From: Certhia americana
Taxonomy: Eukaryota; Chordata; Aves; Passeriformes; Certhiidae
NCBI GenBank assembly: GCA_018697195.1
Contig: CM031869.1
Span: 13,819,431 to 13,883,430 of the forward strand
DNA: 64,000 nt
Direction of reading: 5' to 3'
The position numbers and the translations under genes were made by a program. Positions within the stretch are counted from its first letter, which is position 1. Every line of letters starts with the position of its first letter. This document shows, in pieces, positions 41,293 through 52,212 of this stretch. Below the pieces are notes generated by a model, which saw only the letters and a program-made list of their open reading frames with translations, ran no database searches and had not been told where the DNA came from.

Positions 41293-44200
41293 TTCTGCTT
41301 CTTTATTTGAGTCTACTTCCCAAACTCTGAACTAGAAATCACCCTTACAAAGATGGAAATATTTCAAATCTTATTCAATAGTAGGTGAGAACAAAATTTT
41401 ATTTGCTTAATTGTAAGTGATTTGGGAGGTTGTCCATGATCCTGTGCTGGGGTACTTGATGTTTTCCTTACCATCCTCAGGGTATAGCTAGCCATACCAG
41501 AAGACACCAGAGAGATTTTAAAGGGCCTAGTTCATTGATAAGTGATGGTATTTCACTTTCCCTTAGATTTTAAACTCCAGTTTGGGTCCAGGCTGGATTC
41601 CTAGACCTGAGCACAGAGGATTATCCTGCACCGAATGAACACAGCAGCCTGGTATTCCACTCAGGAAAAGACTGCAGCTGGGGGAGCTTCTCCCTGTTCA
41701 GAAGCTTTTCAGGACTTCAGAAAACTGCAGAGAGCCTGGCTGTGCTGAAGGCAAAAATAGAGTTTGCATTGACTGACATGGAGGTTTCACTGTTCTTTGC
41801 TGTTAGGTGCTGGGATGGTTGTTCAATCTGGAAGCAGGATGTGTTACAGATGTAGAGGCACACAGAAGTTCAGTTTAAAATACCACAACAGTCTCAAACA
41901 TCTGCAGCATCTGTTAAACATTTAAGAAAAAAGGATAGCTACCTGAAGTGCAGTAAGACAGGGAAGTTAAATTCTGACATGATTTTGTGCTTTGGAAAAT
42001 CCCACCAGTGACAGAGAGGACTGGAAAGTCAAATTTTTCACTTGCTTGTGCACCCAAAACTTCTGATAAGTCAACAGGGGTGGTGTAAGAAATGCAAGGC
42101 TGGACGTTGAGAGAAGAAATCAGATGGAGCGAGGAAAATGCAAATTTCAAGATTATGTCATGTAAGTTTACTTACTTTGTAAATATCAAGAATAGTGGAA
42201 GAATAATTCTCTTCATCCTGATGCACCTTCCTATCTGCCAGCACTAAAATATAAACACCTCTAGAGTGTGTCACAGCAGTGGGATAGCACTAGTTCAGAA
42301 GTGTTCACCACACATTTAGAAAGCAAATAGCAACACCATATTTGAACTGTAGGTGGAACTAAGAAAAGTAGGATTTAATAGCTTGAAGCAGAATTATCCA
42401 GAATATAGCACAGGCACATGATAGAGCAGATTTTAAGTCTATTATTTAAATTATTTGGCCATTTACATAATGTCGGTCATGTGAAGCCTTGTTTTCATTT
42501 CTCATTTTTCCTCCAGAAAATGGAGCTGCTTTTTTTAGTAGGCTGCAAAGAGTTAACACAAATCCCATAATCATTATCCAACTCCCACCAGTTAGTACTA
42601 TGTACCACTCTCCCAGAGTTTGTTAAATAATTACAGGTTGGAGTTTTCTCGTGTTTGTTCAAGACAGTGTTATTTATCCCACCTATTAGTGACTCCAGGC
42701 ACTCGAATCACTAAACGTTGCAATGCTCCTGGAAATAAATTTCTCTAATAGACATAAAGCCAACATTCAGAGGGATTTGCTGTGGAGATGGTATGAGTGG
42801 TTGTTTAACAGTACTTAGAATTTCACTAAAATTAGGTGAAAGTAAACAGGAGGTGTTTGGATAGTGGAAACAAGTTTGTAGCCCAGCTTAGTCTCAACTC
42901 CTGGTGTCCCTGAATAAAGACTAAAACGAGTACTCCTAGACTGATCTGAGGGAAGATTTCACAGGGTGCCTGCTAATTACCTACTCAGGCCATAATTACA
43001 GCCCCTTTGTTATTGGAATTCCTTGACATGAATGTTCAGCTGATAAGATTGATAAACAGGGAAATTTCTTTCTTGCCAATTTTTAAAAGCTGCGCATATT
43101 ATTAAGTTACCATAAAGTGCATTCACATATGGTTGTGGATCTTCCAATAAGTTTCTTCTAAATACATTCCTAATCTTAGAACATTATTTTTGTCCCACAA
43201 GGAACAGGCAGCTGATAAGTTGTTACAATTTAATGTTAGCTATAGTTAGTTCAGTGGAACCTTTTTTTAGCGAAGTTAAATTAATTCTGGCTGGTGTGAG
43301 TTTTGCTCCCATGGATTTGTGTTTGTTTTTCCTGGCTGAACAAGAGGTAGGGTAATATTAGAGGAGACATTTTGACTTTATGAGTGATGGGAAAAAATCA
43401 TTGAAACAAATTAATGTTTTCCAGCTATGAAGGTATCAAACATATGCCAAGTAATCAGCTTGTGAGTGTAATAGGTTCATGAAGGAAAAGAGTTTTCTAA
43501 TCTTATTCACTGATGCTTTTCCCGAGACAGCAACAGCTTTTATAAAATGAGGCTTGTAACTTCTCATTACAGAATCTAATCTGCCCAGAAGACATTGAAC
43601 AGCTGCAGAACCCTAACATCTTCTAGCTGTAAATTGCTTTTATTATTTATCTTTGTTTAACTAAAAAAGAAAGGGGCATCAGATGATTTAACAAGACAAG
43701 AATTAAGTGACATTAGCTTTTGACAGCAGCAAATTATTCCTTTACATACTGAATTGGTTTAGATAATTCTGAAGTCATGACTGTCTCCTTATTTTTAATA
43801 TCCAAATTTCATAAAACTGATACATTTTGTAGATGGATTGCTTAGAAAAATTATTTTAACTTTAACACTGGAAGTCAGAAGTGATTGATTTGCAAGTTAG
43901 ACTCATTCTCCTGCAGAGTTTTTGCAATGATAATATCTTGCGTTGGTACAGTGATTTCCATATTCAAAGATTACACATGTGCAGTACTGCAGAAAATATT
44001 AATCACGTACAGAGGTCAAATGGTTTAAGGAAGATAACAAAGCTCAAACAAGCTTCTAGAATGGATCTGTAATAAAAAACAGAGATTGGGACTTGCTGGT
44101 GGTTCTTCATCTTTCCCTTTTCTATTATCTGCAGTTTTCAGACTGTATTCCTGGTTGTGCAGTAAATGGTTTTACTTCAGAGAGGGAGAAGAAATATATT

Positions 44201-47070
44201 AAATATGATTATATTTCAACAGTTTGTTGTTTTGTTTTTTGTAAAATAAATAATTTAAAATATTTTGGAACAAGTGCTGAGAAAACTAAGCAAGATGTAC
44301 GGAGTTACTAATTTTGTTAAATGGAAAAAACACAAACCTGTGGTACTGAATTACCTTTGCTGATTCACTGTTGTATAAATCACGGGTGATGACTTACTGT
44401 ATCTAAATCTCTCTTTTGCCATTCTCTTTTAATTGTCTCAGAGCCATCCTCTCTTTCCCTGGTATGATGTGATGGTACCAGCTGCATCCTTAGTGGCCCT
44501 TACTATCAGTTGTGATGCAGAAAAATACCTAAACGCATCAGGAAACCAGCCTGGGCTTTTAAAAAGACCTTGTTTTCTCCTTTGACTTTTGTGAAATAGA
44601 CTCTGTGAAAATCTTTATCCTTGCTGGTTTTGTGCCTGTTTGCTTTCAGAGATAGGAGCTTCAGGGGGACTGGAAGTACCTTTCTTCAGTGATAACTCTC
44701 TGTCATCCAAATCCTGATTTATAGCTTTATCTTTTGCTCTTTTGAATCCTGCTTGCCTTAGAGAAGAAACACAGCAGTTTAGGCAAGAGGAAGCAACTTG
44801 GTGCTGAAGCAAATGATCACAGACCGTTCGATTCCTTTCCCCCTCTACTTCATTTGGGGCTTTTGTTTTTTCTCTGGCCCCTGTAGAGTAGAGTCGGGGT
44901 CGGGTGAGTGCTCTGCACAGCTGGCTGAGCATTGCTGCTTGCCCCTGGGCAACTCCTGTGTGCTGTCCTGCCTCTCTCCCGGGAGCTGCCAGCACAGGAT
45001 GCTAGGCTCCAGGGGGAAGAGCTTTCTCCCCTGAGCAGAGCTTTGCCTGCTGGGGCTCTGCTGGCCCCCGGTGCATGGAAGCACAGATGCCACTTTAGCT
45101 ACAAAATCATACATGCTGCTCCCCACCCGGGTCAGTTAACTGCAGTAACTCACCAAGTATGGAATATTTACATTCCTTGTGCCAGTTAGGACAATATATA
45201 TTTAATTTATTAAATATAACTCATGCTGAGAGTGCCCAGGTCAGTGGTGAGCTGTGCTATGCATACATACTAGGAGGAGATTTTTTTTTTTCTTTTGCAG
45301 AAGGCAGTTTTTCGGGGGAAGAAGGGGAGAGTCTGCTGAATGTGCTGTACCTCAGAACAGATTCACCTTCATCAGCTGCCTGCTTAATTTATAGTGCTTT
45401 GCACTGCAAAAACGTGCATCTTACTTATCTAATTGTTTCCTGACACATTTAGCAGCTTTTCTCACTCTTTAAAGTGAACTTAGCAATGCTGACAATGTAG
45501 GTGCTTCAGTTTAGGCTGACTTGAAAACGTAGTGCGAATGTGTTAAGTGGAGGAGGTCTGTGAGCTGCTACAAGGTCCTGCCTGGGGTCCTTGTTCAGAT
45601 TCTGTCCAGCTTTCCTGATAGAAGGGAGCAAAGGAGGCCAAGATTTGATCCTTCTCTTTTATCACCTCTAGTTAATATCCCCCCAATTCCACTGCTAGGT
45701 AGCCTTCTGTGCATAATTTTGGTATAAATGAGCAATGCAGTAACTGCAGTTAATGATCCTGTCCATCATGTAAGTCACTAACATAATTGTATGGGATTAC
45801 TTTGCACAGGGTCCTGTACTTTGTATTGTTGTAACAGGAATATCAGCAGCTTCAATCAGTAAATGTCAAAATCTTAATTGCCAATTAAGTGTTTTACACA
45901 GTGTTTCTGATGCCATCAGTTATGGAGAAACAACTCTTCTGCTTTCACTCTTTGCTTCCTTAATTTCCTGCATTAATACTTGAACACTGCTACATCTTCC
46001 AATGATCTGAAAGTTACCCTTCTTTCTGCAATCTAACCTGCCAAGGATTGCACAGGGAGACATTGGCTTGTGTGTCTTTTCCATCTGAGCCCTGGTCCGT
46101 ATGACCAGGCTGTAGAACAAAGGGGCTTTATTGATAGCAATATAAGTGACTAATTTAGCTATTAGAGGTCATTTATGTTTATTGGCTGCTTGACTGGCAG
46201 ATATCCTTAGAGAAGAACAGAGCAGTTATATCATAACTCCTTGATTGTGAAGATTTGCTGTTTAAAGTTTTGAAAGTTGATCTTGCTTATAAAAGCCTCT
46301 ATATATGGGAAGACTTTCTGTCATGACTGTAAGTTATCAATGAAGATGTGCTGCTTAGGTATATGGCATTCTTGCTGAAAATGCATGGGGTTGAACACTC
46401 TACACAAATGTTTGCTGCACATCTTAACCTTAGAAGAGGGATTCTGCTGATGGAAAAAAACTTGAGAATTCCATTTCAGATACAATAAACTTTGACATCA
46501 ATATTTACCACCCCTGGGCCTCAGATACTTTCTGTTGACAGGACTTACTAAAATGAGTAAATTAAGAGTGTGAGATGGCAACACACAGGTTGTCATCTTC
46601 CCTCTGATCCAAATTAATGGCAAAATAGCTATTTAAGGAGTCTGGATTCATCTTTAGACCTGTTAAAATAATGTACTTTTTTTGATGCTATGCATGTCCA
46701 TCTAGAGTTGTTGTTGTGTAAACTAAATATATTTCAGTATATAAAAGAAGTATATAAATAAATGCGCACATATTTTGGAATACATATTCCGTGATTACTG
46801 CTCAAAATTGTTAAATTGCAGAGGGGTTTTTGGTTCTTCATTTCCTGTCATGGATCATGGTGTAATACAGAGGCCAGGGTTTTACATACACGTGGGCTTT
46901 ATTTACCCATAAAACTCTATAGCTCCTTCAAAGGAGGAAGAAGAACAGAGTATGAAAAGTGTATCTCAAATATCCTTCAGTAACTGATGAGCAGCTTGCA
47001 TCTCTTCTTTGATTATGTCTCTTGTTTATGTATATTCATGCTGGGAGTGATTGCAGGCGGTCTTTTTTCC

Positions 47071-47120
47071 TTTGTTGTTGTTTTTTGGGGTTTTTTTTGT
47101 TTTGTTTTGTTTTGTTTTTG
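47071..47120. repeat. T/G-only tract with TTTTG repeats
   Basis: Fifty bases of only T and G: GTTGTTG, a GGGG group, then four to five TTTTG units. The complementary strand is A/C only. It produces spurious Lys/Gln/Asn-rich or Phe/Val-rich ORFs on the two strands. Confidence 0.88.
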
Positions 47121-50051
47121 ATTTTTTTGCCCTTCTGGTGATGGTGTGGTCTTTCAGGCAAATAGCGACTGAGGTATCTCTTTTCCCAAGGTGTGATTGT
47201 GATCGAGATGAGCAGGACTTTTCCCTGTCTGGGCTTGAGACATTACCAGCTGTGAGCATGGCCTGATTTCTGAATGTAGGTTCTACAGCAGATTTTAAGG
47301 ACTTAAAGTGTAGCAGTAATTGATGAATGGTTTCATAAAAATTCCTGGGCTGGTGAAGAAACATGAGACTGATTTAAAAGGAAAATGGAATATAAGTGAT
47401 AAGAAGGTAGAGAAGGCCTTGCAGACTGAGGTGGTGTGGGAGCCCAAAGCAAGCCCAAATCTGAATGAAGAGTTACCACATTTCTTCTTTCACTCTAAAA
47501 AGGAAGATAAGATAAATCGTAGGAGAAAGGGGTGGGAAGAGAGGAAATTTGTTTTTTCTTCTTGGCTGCTTGCTTTTTGAACAATTCCTTACAAATGCTG
47601 TATCGGGTATCTGTACAAGTCTTTGTCATGCATGAGTATATGCAGTATGAACATGCATATGAACAGATATTGGGAAAAGAACTGATACAAGTCCCTTTTG
47701 AAAACGTAATATATGATCTTTAAGCCTGTTCCCTTTCTAGCATTTGTATCTGGTTTATGTTTCTTTGACTGTATTACACAATTACATTATTGCTGTCACT
47801 GTAAGTATCCATTTCAGAGGATTCTGCCAATGCTCACCTAGATAAGAAACTTATTCAGAGAAGCTTTCATATATTACTGTATAAAGACAAATTGTAGGAA
47901 CTTCTATTATGATTTAACTTTTGAAAACAGCAGTGTAATGGAATATGATGTTATCGTGTGTCACAGTACTTTTACAGACTGTAGGGTATTTCAAATCCCA
48001 TTGACAAGCAATGGAAATTTGGAATATTTTAAAGAGCTGGGCATTTTCAAAATATGACTGTTGAGACTTCTTTAGACACATGCATGGTGCTGACCAGGAG
48101 CTCAGGTTTATAGAACCTGCAAAGCTTAGTCTGTTCTTTTAAATGTTACGTTGAACTTATTTGACCAAGATATTCATGTAAATATGAATCAAACTCCTTA
48201 TTTCTCACTTAAGAGTGTATACTAACAAATAAATGTTTCGTGCCTTTTATAGCCTAACTGCATGTCCACGCTTTGGGACCTCCACAAGCCATTCTCTTCA
48301 CTGTGGTACTAACAGATAGTTACCCTATAGATTAAGTTCTTAAGGCAAAAGAAGCTTAAGAGTGTCTTTCTGTTCCTGTTCAGTAATTTTTCAATTCATT
48401 TCCCACAAACTTTTACAAAAGGCTGGGTGTCTTAAGAGATCCTGTGTGTTTCAGGGACTGGGAGTGAAGAGAGAGAGAAGATCTTTTTTAAGAGTCCCTC
48501 AAAGTGGGTAAGGCTGTAGTGGGAGTTTAGTAGATGCAAAAAAATCAACTTGATAGACCAAGAATGTCCCAACCACAAGGAAAGTTTTAATTAAATTTGG
48601 CAGTTGATTAGGCAGTGTAAGCAGAGGGTGGGTTGGCAGTAAGTTCTGTGGCCCACAGACATCTCTCTTTTGCCATTGGCACATGATTGTGGGCAGATCT
48701 TCCTCAGGAACCTCTTCCCACCAAAATGATGCAACATTTTAAAAGCTTCATATCTTCTGTTTCCTCTCAACTACAAACAGAGCTGTAGTAATTAGACATT
48801 TTTCCTTTTCTTTAGGGATTTGGGCTGTACTATTTCATGATGGTAACAATGCCATTAGCATTCCCAACAAAAGAATTCTTAAGATTTGAGGGGTTTTTTT
48901 CTCATTTCTCAATGTATTCTGCAAAAATGTACTTAAATTGCTCTAAAATACCATATGTAGTTTCCACAAAAGGAAAAAATCTTTTCCTTCATCTCATACC
49001 CTCACACATCCAACAGTTTTATAGTATAGTAATATATTTCCATATGATACATGCAGTCGGTGCAGATTTAGAATTTATAAATCTGCTTCTTTCAACTTCA
49101 GTGTTGAAGCAGAGCCAGAATATGTGAAAATTAAATGCACACAGTGGGCACAAGTGTCACGTTCCTGTCAGAGGTGTGTCAAACCTCAGCGTCTCTGCTT
49201 CTTTTCAACACATTACAAAGAAATAATTAAAAGCTGGTCTTGCTCAATCACTTCCCTGGAATGTTTAGGATATTTGTGGTAGTATTTCATAAGAATAGCA
49301 TAATCATGAATAATAACAGTAATTATTCCTATCATCAATATTAGAATTATTTCCTCACAAATGCAAGTCCACAATGAAAATATTCAATGCATATTGAATT
49401 TCCTGTAGCAGAAGAGATTGCAGATGGAAGTTACGGTGGAGTAGCTTAAATCCATTTCTGTCATATAATAACTTGGTCATTCAGTCTTATCAATTTATCC
49501 AGTGCTAAAAAATATAATAAAAAATTATCATAGAAGTCACTTGCCTGTGCTCTGGTATTTATTTTATTTCAAAAGTTTTTGAAGGGAAGAAGGTGTTTCA
49601 TGTTGTTTGCTGGTACCAGGCAGTGCAAAGTTGGTGATTTTCACTGTCTGCAATTGCCTTTGGTTGATTGCTGCATCCCAAATATAATTTATATAGGGGA
49701 GCTGGAACTTTTTATTTTCTTGCCTATTTTTTCTCACTCATTTGGAATTTTGTGTGTGATTCTGTATATTTACCTAATGGAACAAACCTTAGAGTAATTC
49801 ATATAAAGTGAGGGGTCCTTGATTCAAAAAAATAAAGGTATAACTAGTGAGGAAATCAGTATGTATTCTCTGCTACTGTTTCTTTAAGAATGATTGAAAT
49901 AAAGATACACCCTTTTATGTAGTTTTGCTGTGTTTTAACATTTGTAGCAGATCTCTGCCTTACAGACTTTGGCAGAATCACAAAGGTCATATTTCTTACA
50001 TTTAAATTATTCATGAAGAATTTCTTCAATGCACTAGATAAAATTGCAATG

Positions 50052-50155
50052 CAAAACAAAACAAAAAAAAACAAACCCAAAAACCCTTAAAAAAACCCCC
50101 AACCAAACACACACACACACAAAAAAACCCCAAAAAACAACCCAACCTAAAAACC
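50052..50155. repeat. A/C-only low-complexity tract with (CA)n
   Basis: About 104 bases of almost only A and C, broken by TT at 50087-50088 and one T at 50148. It contains CAAAA units, several CCC-CCCCC groups and an ACACACACACAC run at 50108-50120. The complementary strand has several G-runs and could form a G-quadruplex. It lies about 0.7 kb upstream of the TENM2 exon. Confidence 0.88.
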
Positions 50156-50799
50156 TGTCTCCATCTGTATGTATTTGATGGAATGGATTAATGTGAAGTT
50201 ATGGGGGTTCACAAAAGAATAGGATACATAAGTATGAACATTTTTGTTGTTGATTTGATGGCACTGTTTTAGGTCACCAATTTGGTTGCCGTGGGTATTT
50301 CATACCCATTAAGGACTGGGCTTCAGAGTTGGAATTAACCTGGCTGGAAATTCTGCTCCTACAGCTCTGGTGAGGAAAGCAATGGGAGAGCAATGACAGC
50401 AGAGCTGAGTTGCCAGCTCAGATTCCAGCTTTAGCCCATCTCTAAAGTGGAATAATTAACTTTCAGTCCTTTTGTCCCCTCTTGTCACATCTCTCAGTGG
50501 GATCTGGGAAGATCCACAGCATTATAGGAAGAGCCTTAGCTTGAAGAGCCTTTGTGTGGTTGTTTCATGCCTCTGAGAGATTCCTGTGCTGAAGCAATTT
50601 TCCTGGTTAAAAAGAACAAAAAAAAACAATCAGCCCAGCACTATTGTTTTAAGAGATTTACAGATGTGATGTAATTTCAGGAACTGTGGTCCAAAGGACA
50701 GGCTGGTACCTGTGGGGGGGTTGAGGGGCTGTAATTGAGCATAGCCATGGACAGCTACAGTGCAATTACTTGGTTGGTGGGGTTTTTTCATTACATTCA

Positions 50800-50834
50800 T
50801 TGCTGATCTTTGATCCCTGTGTCCTCTTTCCCAG
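50800..50834 (+). promoter_or_regulatory. TENM2: 3' splice site (branch region, polypyrimidine tract, AG) of the TENM2 exon
   Basis: A branch-point-like CTGAT lies at about 50803-50807. It is followed by a pyrimidine-rich stretch ending CTCTTTCCCAG at 50834. Spacing from the candidate branch A to the AG is about 28 nt, within the normal range. The acceptor fixes the reading frame: the preceding exon must end on the first base of a Gly codon. That agrees with the teneurin-2 sequence I remember, where an Asn codon and the split Gly precede RPIPP. Confidence 0.85.
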
Positions 50835-51044
50835 GTCGTCCCATTCCACCTACATCCTCGTCTAGCCTTCTCCCATCTGCTCAGCTGCCCAGTTCTCATA
50901 ATCCTCCACCAGTTAGCTGCCAGATGCCATTGCTAGACAGCAACACGTCCCATCAAATCATGGACACCAATCCTGATGAGGAGTTCTCTCCTAATTCATA
51001 TCTGCTGAGAGCGTGTTCAGGGCCACAGCAGGCTTCCAGCAGTG
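50835..51044 (+). CDS. TENM2: Internal coding exon of teneurin-2 (intracellular N-terminal region)
   Basis: Teneurins are large single-pass type II membrane proteins that act in synaptic adhesion and neuronal wiring and bind latrophilins. Their N-terminal cytoplasmic domain is encoded by the first coding exons. Seen: a pyrimidine-rich tract ends in CCCAG at 50834, the exon starts at 50835, and the donor GTAAGA begins at 51045. The first two bases complete a split Gly codon, 69 whole codons follow (50837-51043), and the last base begins another split Gly codon, so both junctions are phase 1. Landmarks numbered from the first Gly: [10 protein letters not shown] at 2-11, HNPPPV at 22-27, Cys29, the acidic run DTNPDEEF at 44-51, Tyr56, Cys61 and GPQQASSS at 63-70. 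From memory, this block is present in canonical TENM2 and absent from the canonical TENM3 and TENM4 proteins, which is why I chose TENM2. The segment is polar with no membrane helix, and the PxxP-like prolines could bind SH3 domains (inference). If the downstream intron were retained, the frame would run to a stop at 51194-51196. No other TENM2 exon was recognised here. The paralogue assignment is less sure than the family. Confidence 0.9.
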
Positions 51045-51050
51045 GTAAGA
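51045..51050 (+). promoter_or_regulatory. TENM2: 5' splice site (GTAAGA) of the TENM2 exon
   Basis: The junction reads AGTG|GTAAGA, a near-consensus donor. The last coding base is the first base of a Gly codon, so the downstream exon must also begin in phase 1. The match to the homologous protein stops exactly here; the frame after it (starting KKIANIW) is not teneurin-like. Confidence 0.88.
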
Positions 51051-51396
51051 AAATTGCAAACATATGGAGTTTGTTTGTGACATGTTTGTGCCAGTTTTAT
51101 GCATTCTTTTTTAATGTGCAAATGTGTTCTTGCATCAGCAAAAAATTGAGAGCATCTATGGAAATGGGGCTAAGAAAATCTTACTGGTTTATTTAATGGA
51201 AAATTCCTAGAAACACAATCCATCATAGATGGTGTTCCTTCATTTTGCTATAGAGAGATTTTTAGTTTGAAGTATGGTAGAAGCTGTGTAAAAAATATTA
51301 TTGAATTCTTATCATCAGAGGGATTTATTTTTCAAAGTTTCCTGCTCCTTGTTGCATCTGGTAGGAGAGAAATGTACACATAATGGTTCTTTGTTC

Positions 51397-51448
51397 TGCA
51401 TGGGCTAATCTCTCGTTTGGTGATGAGGTTTTGTATCTAAAATGCATG
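51397..51448 (+). promoter_or_regulatory. Pair of TGCATG motifs (possible RBFOX splicing enhancer)
   Basis: TGCATG occurs at 51397-51402 and again at 51443-51448, starting 353 and 399 nt after the last base of the exon. (U)GCAUG is the established binding site of RBFOX proteins, which usually promote inclusion of an upstream exon when bound downstream in neurons and muscle. The exon is symmetric and the gene is neuronal, so the position is plausible. A single hexamer is common by chance in 64 kb; two within 52 bp is suggestive only. Confidence 0.35.
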
Positions 51449-52009
51449 TTGCCTCTGCCAGTCTGTGTCTGTTCTTGTTTCTGAATCTGTCTGGTTCTAT
51501 ACTTACAATGTCACATTTAACTAAGATCTGCTATTTTTCAGCAAATTAATTCTTGTCTTTCAGGCCACTGTTTTAAAACATTTGCAGTTCTATCAGTCAT
51601 GGAATCTGTAGCGACTACTAGGGTTTTCTTTCTTCTTTTTTCCCTCTTTACATTTTTTTATTTTAATTTTTATTAGTAGGTGCTGACTTTTCATTTTGAC
51701 AGCCAAAAACTGAGGAGTGAAGATGCAATCCCTTTTAAGAAATACAGACAAATCAAAAGAAGCTATCCTAGCACCTTTTATTTTTTTAATTATAGATATA
51801 TGTTGTATGCTATTTAACTGAACACAATAGGTTTAGAGCTTCTCTGCAGTTTTTGCCCAAGGGGTCTGTGCTGTAACAAGGCAGCTCTGAGCAGCACTGG
51901 GGGTTCTGTGTGCTCTGGGGCTGCTGGGGTGCACAGAGCACACCTGAACACTCCCTCTTTAACAGGGACTAGGGGGTGAGCAGGGAGCAGAATTTGAAAC
52001 AGAACATTC

Positions 52010-52212
52010 AGAGTTGGATATTAGGGATGAATTTTTCCCTAAGCATTGGGTTAGAGCAGGTGGCCCTGGGAGCCTGTCCAGTCTGTATCCTTGGAGCTTT
52101 TGAGAACATGTTGGCTGAAATCCTGAGCTCCTTGCCCTGACCTCAGAGCTGCCTTTGCTTGGCAGGACACTGGAGTGGGCACCTCCTGGGGCTCCTTCCA
52201 TCCTGAATTATC
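52010..52212 (+). mobile_element. Degraded CR1 LINE 3'-end fragment
   Basis: The order of motifs resembles the last 200 bp of bird CR1 elements: TTGGATATTAGGGATGAATT (from about 52014), AGAGCAGGTGGCCCTGGGAG, a CTTGGAGCTTTTGAGAAC block, then CTTGGCAGGACACTGG and GGGGCTCCTTCCATCCTGAA. The element is badly diverged, with no ORF left, and lies about 1 kb downstream of the TENM2 exon. Upstream sequence from 51890 may belong to the same copy but is not recognisable. Confidence 0.6.

Larger units (their letters stand above)
34071..50051. other. Intron segment, mainly unique sequence
   Basis: No gene recognised. The notable spots are palindromes at 38.3 and 41.3 kb, a CpG-containing AT-rich block near 36.25 kb, a GC-rich patch at 44870-45140 and the T/G tract at 47.1 kb. 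Confidence 0.55.
1..50834 (+). other. TENM2: TENM2 upstream intron (partial, at least 50.8 kb)
   Basis: Everything before the exon is read as one intron because no other teneurin exon was recognised, although a small exon could have been missed. The sequence is AT-rich, with frequent stops in all frames and only short ORFs lacking recognisable domains. It carries one antisense solo LTR (12868-13292), one CR1 remnant (about 21.9 kb), homopolymers, a few microsatellites, palindromes and some GC-richer patches, listed separately. Large introns near the 5' end are normal for teneurin genes. Confidence 0.75.

Noticed and set aside
44615..45126. Overlapping ORFs of 78-126 codons on both strands in a GC-rich patch
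   Set aside because: ORFs open in several frames at once reflect base composition rather than coding. CpG density is also too low over too short a span for a typical CpG island.
50810..50834. Extending the TENM2 coding exon upstream (frame is open to 50810)
   Set aside because: The region is a polypyrimidine tract ending in CAG, and the teneurin match begins exactly after the AG.
51045..51196. Extending the TENM2 exon through the donor to the stop at 51194-51196
   Set aside because: The sequence after GTAAGA is not teneurin-like. It is the retained-intron reading frame only.
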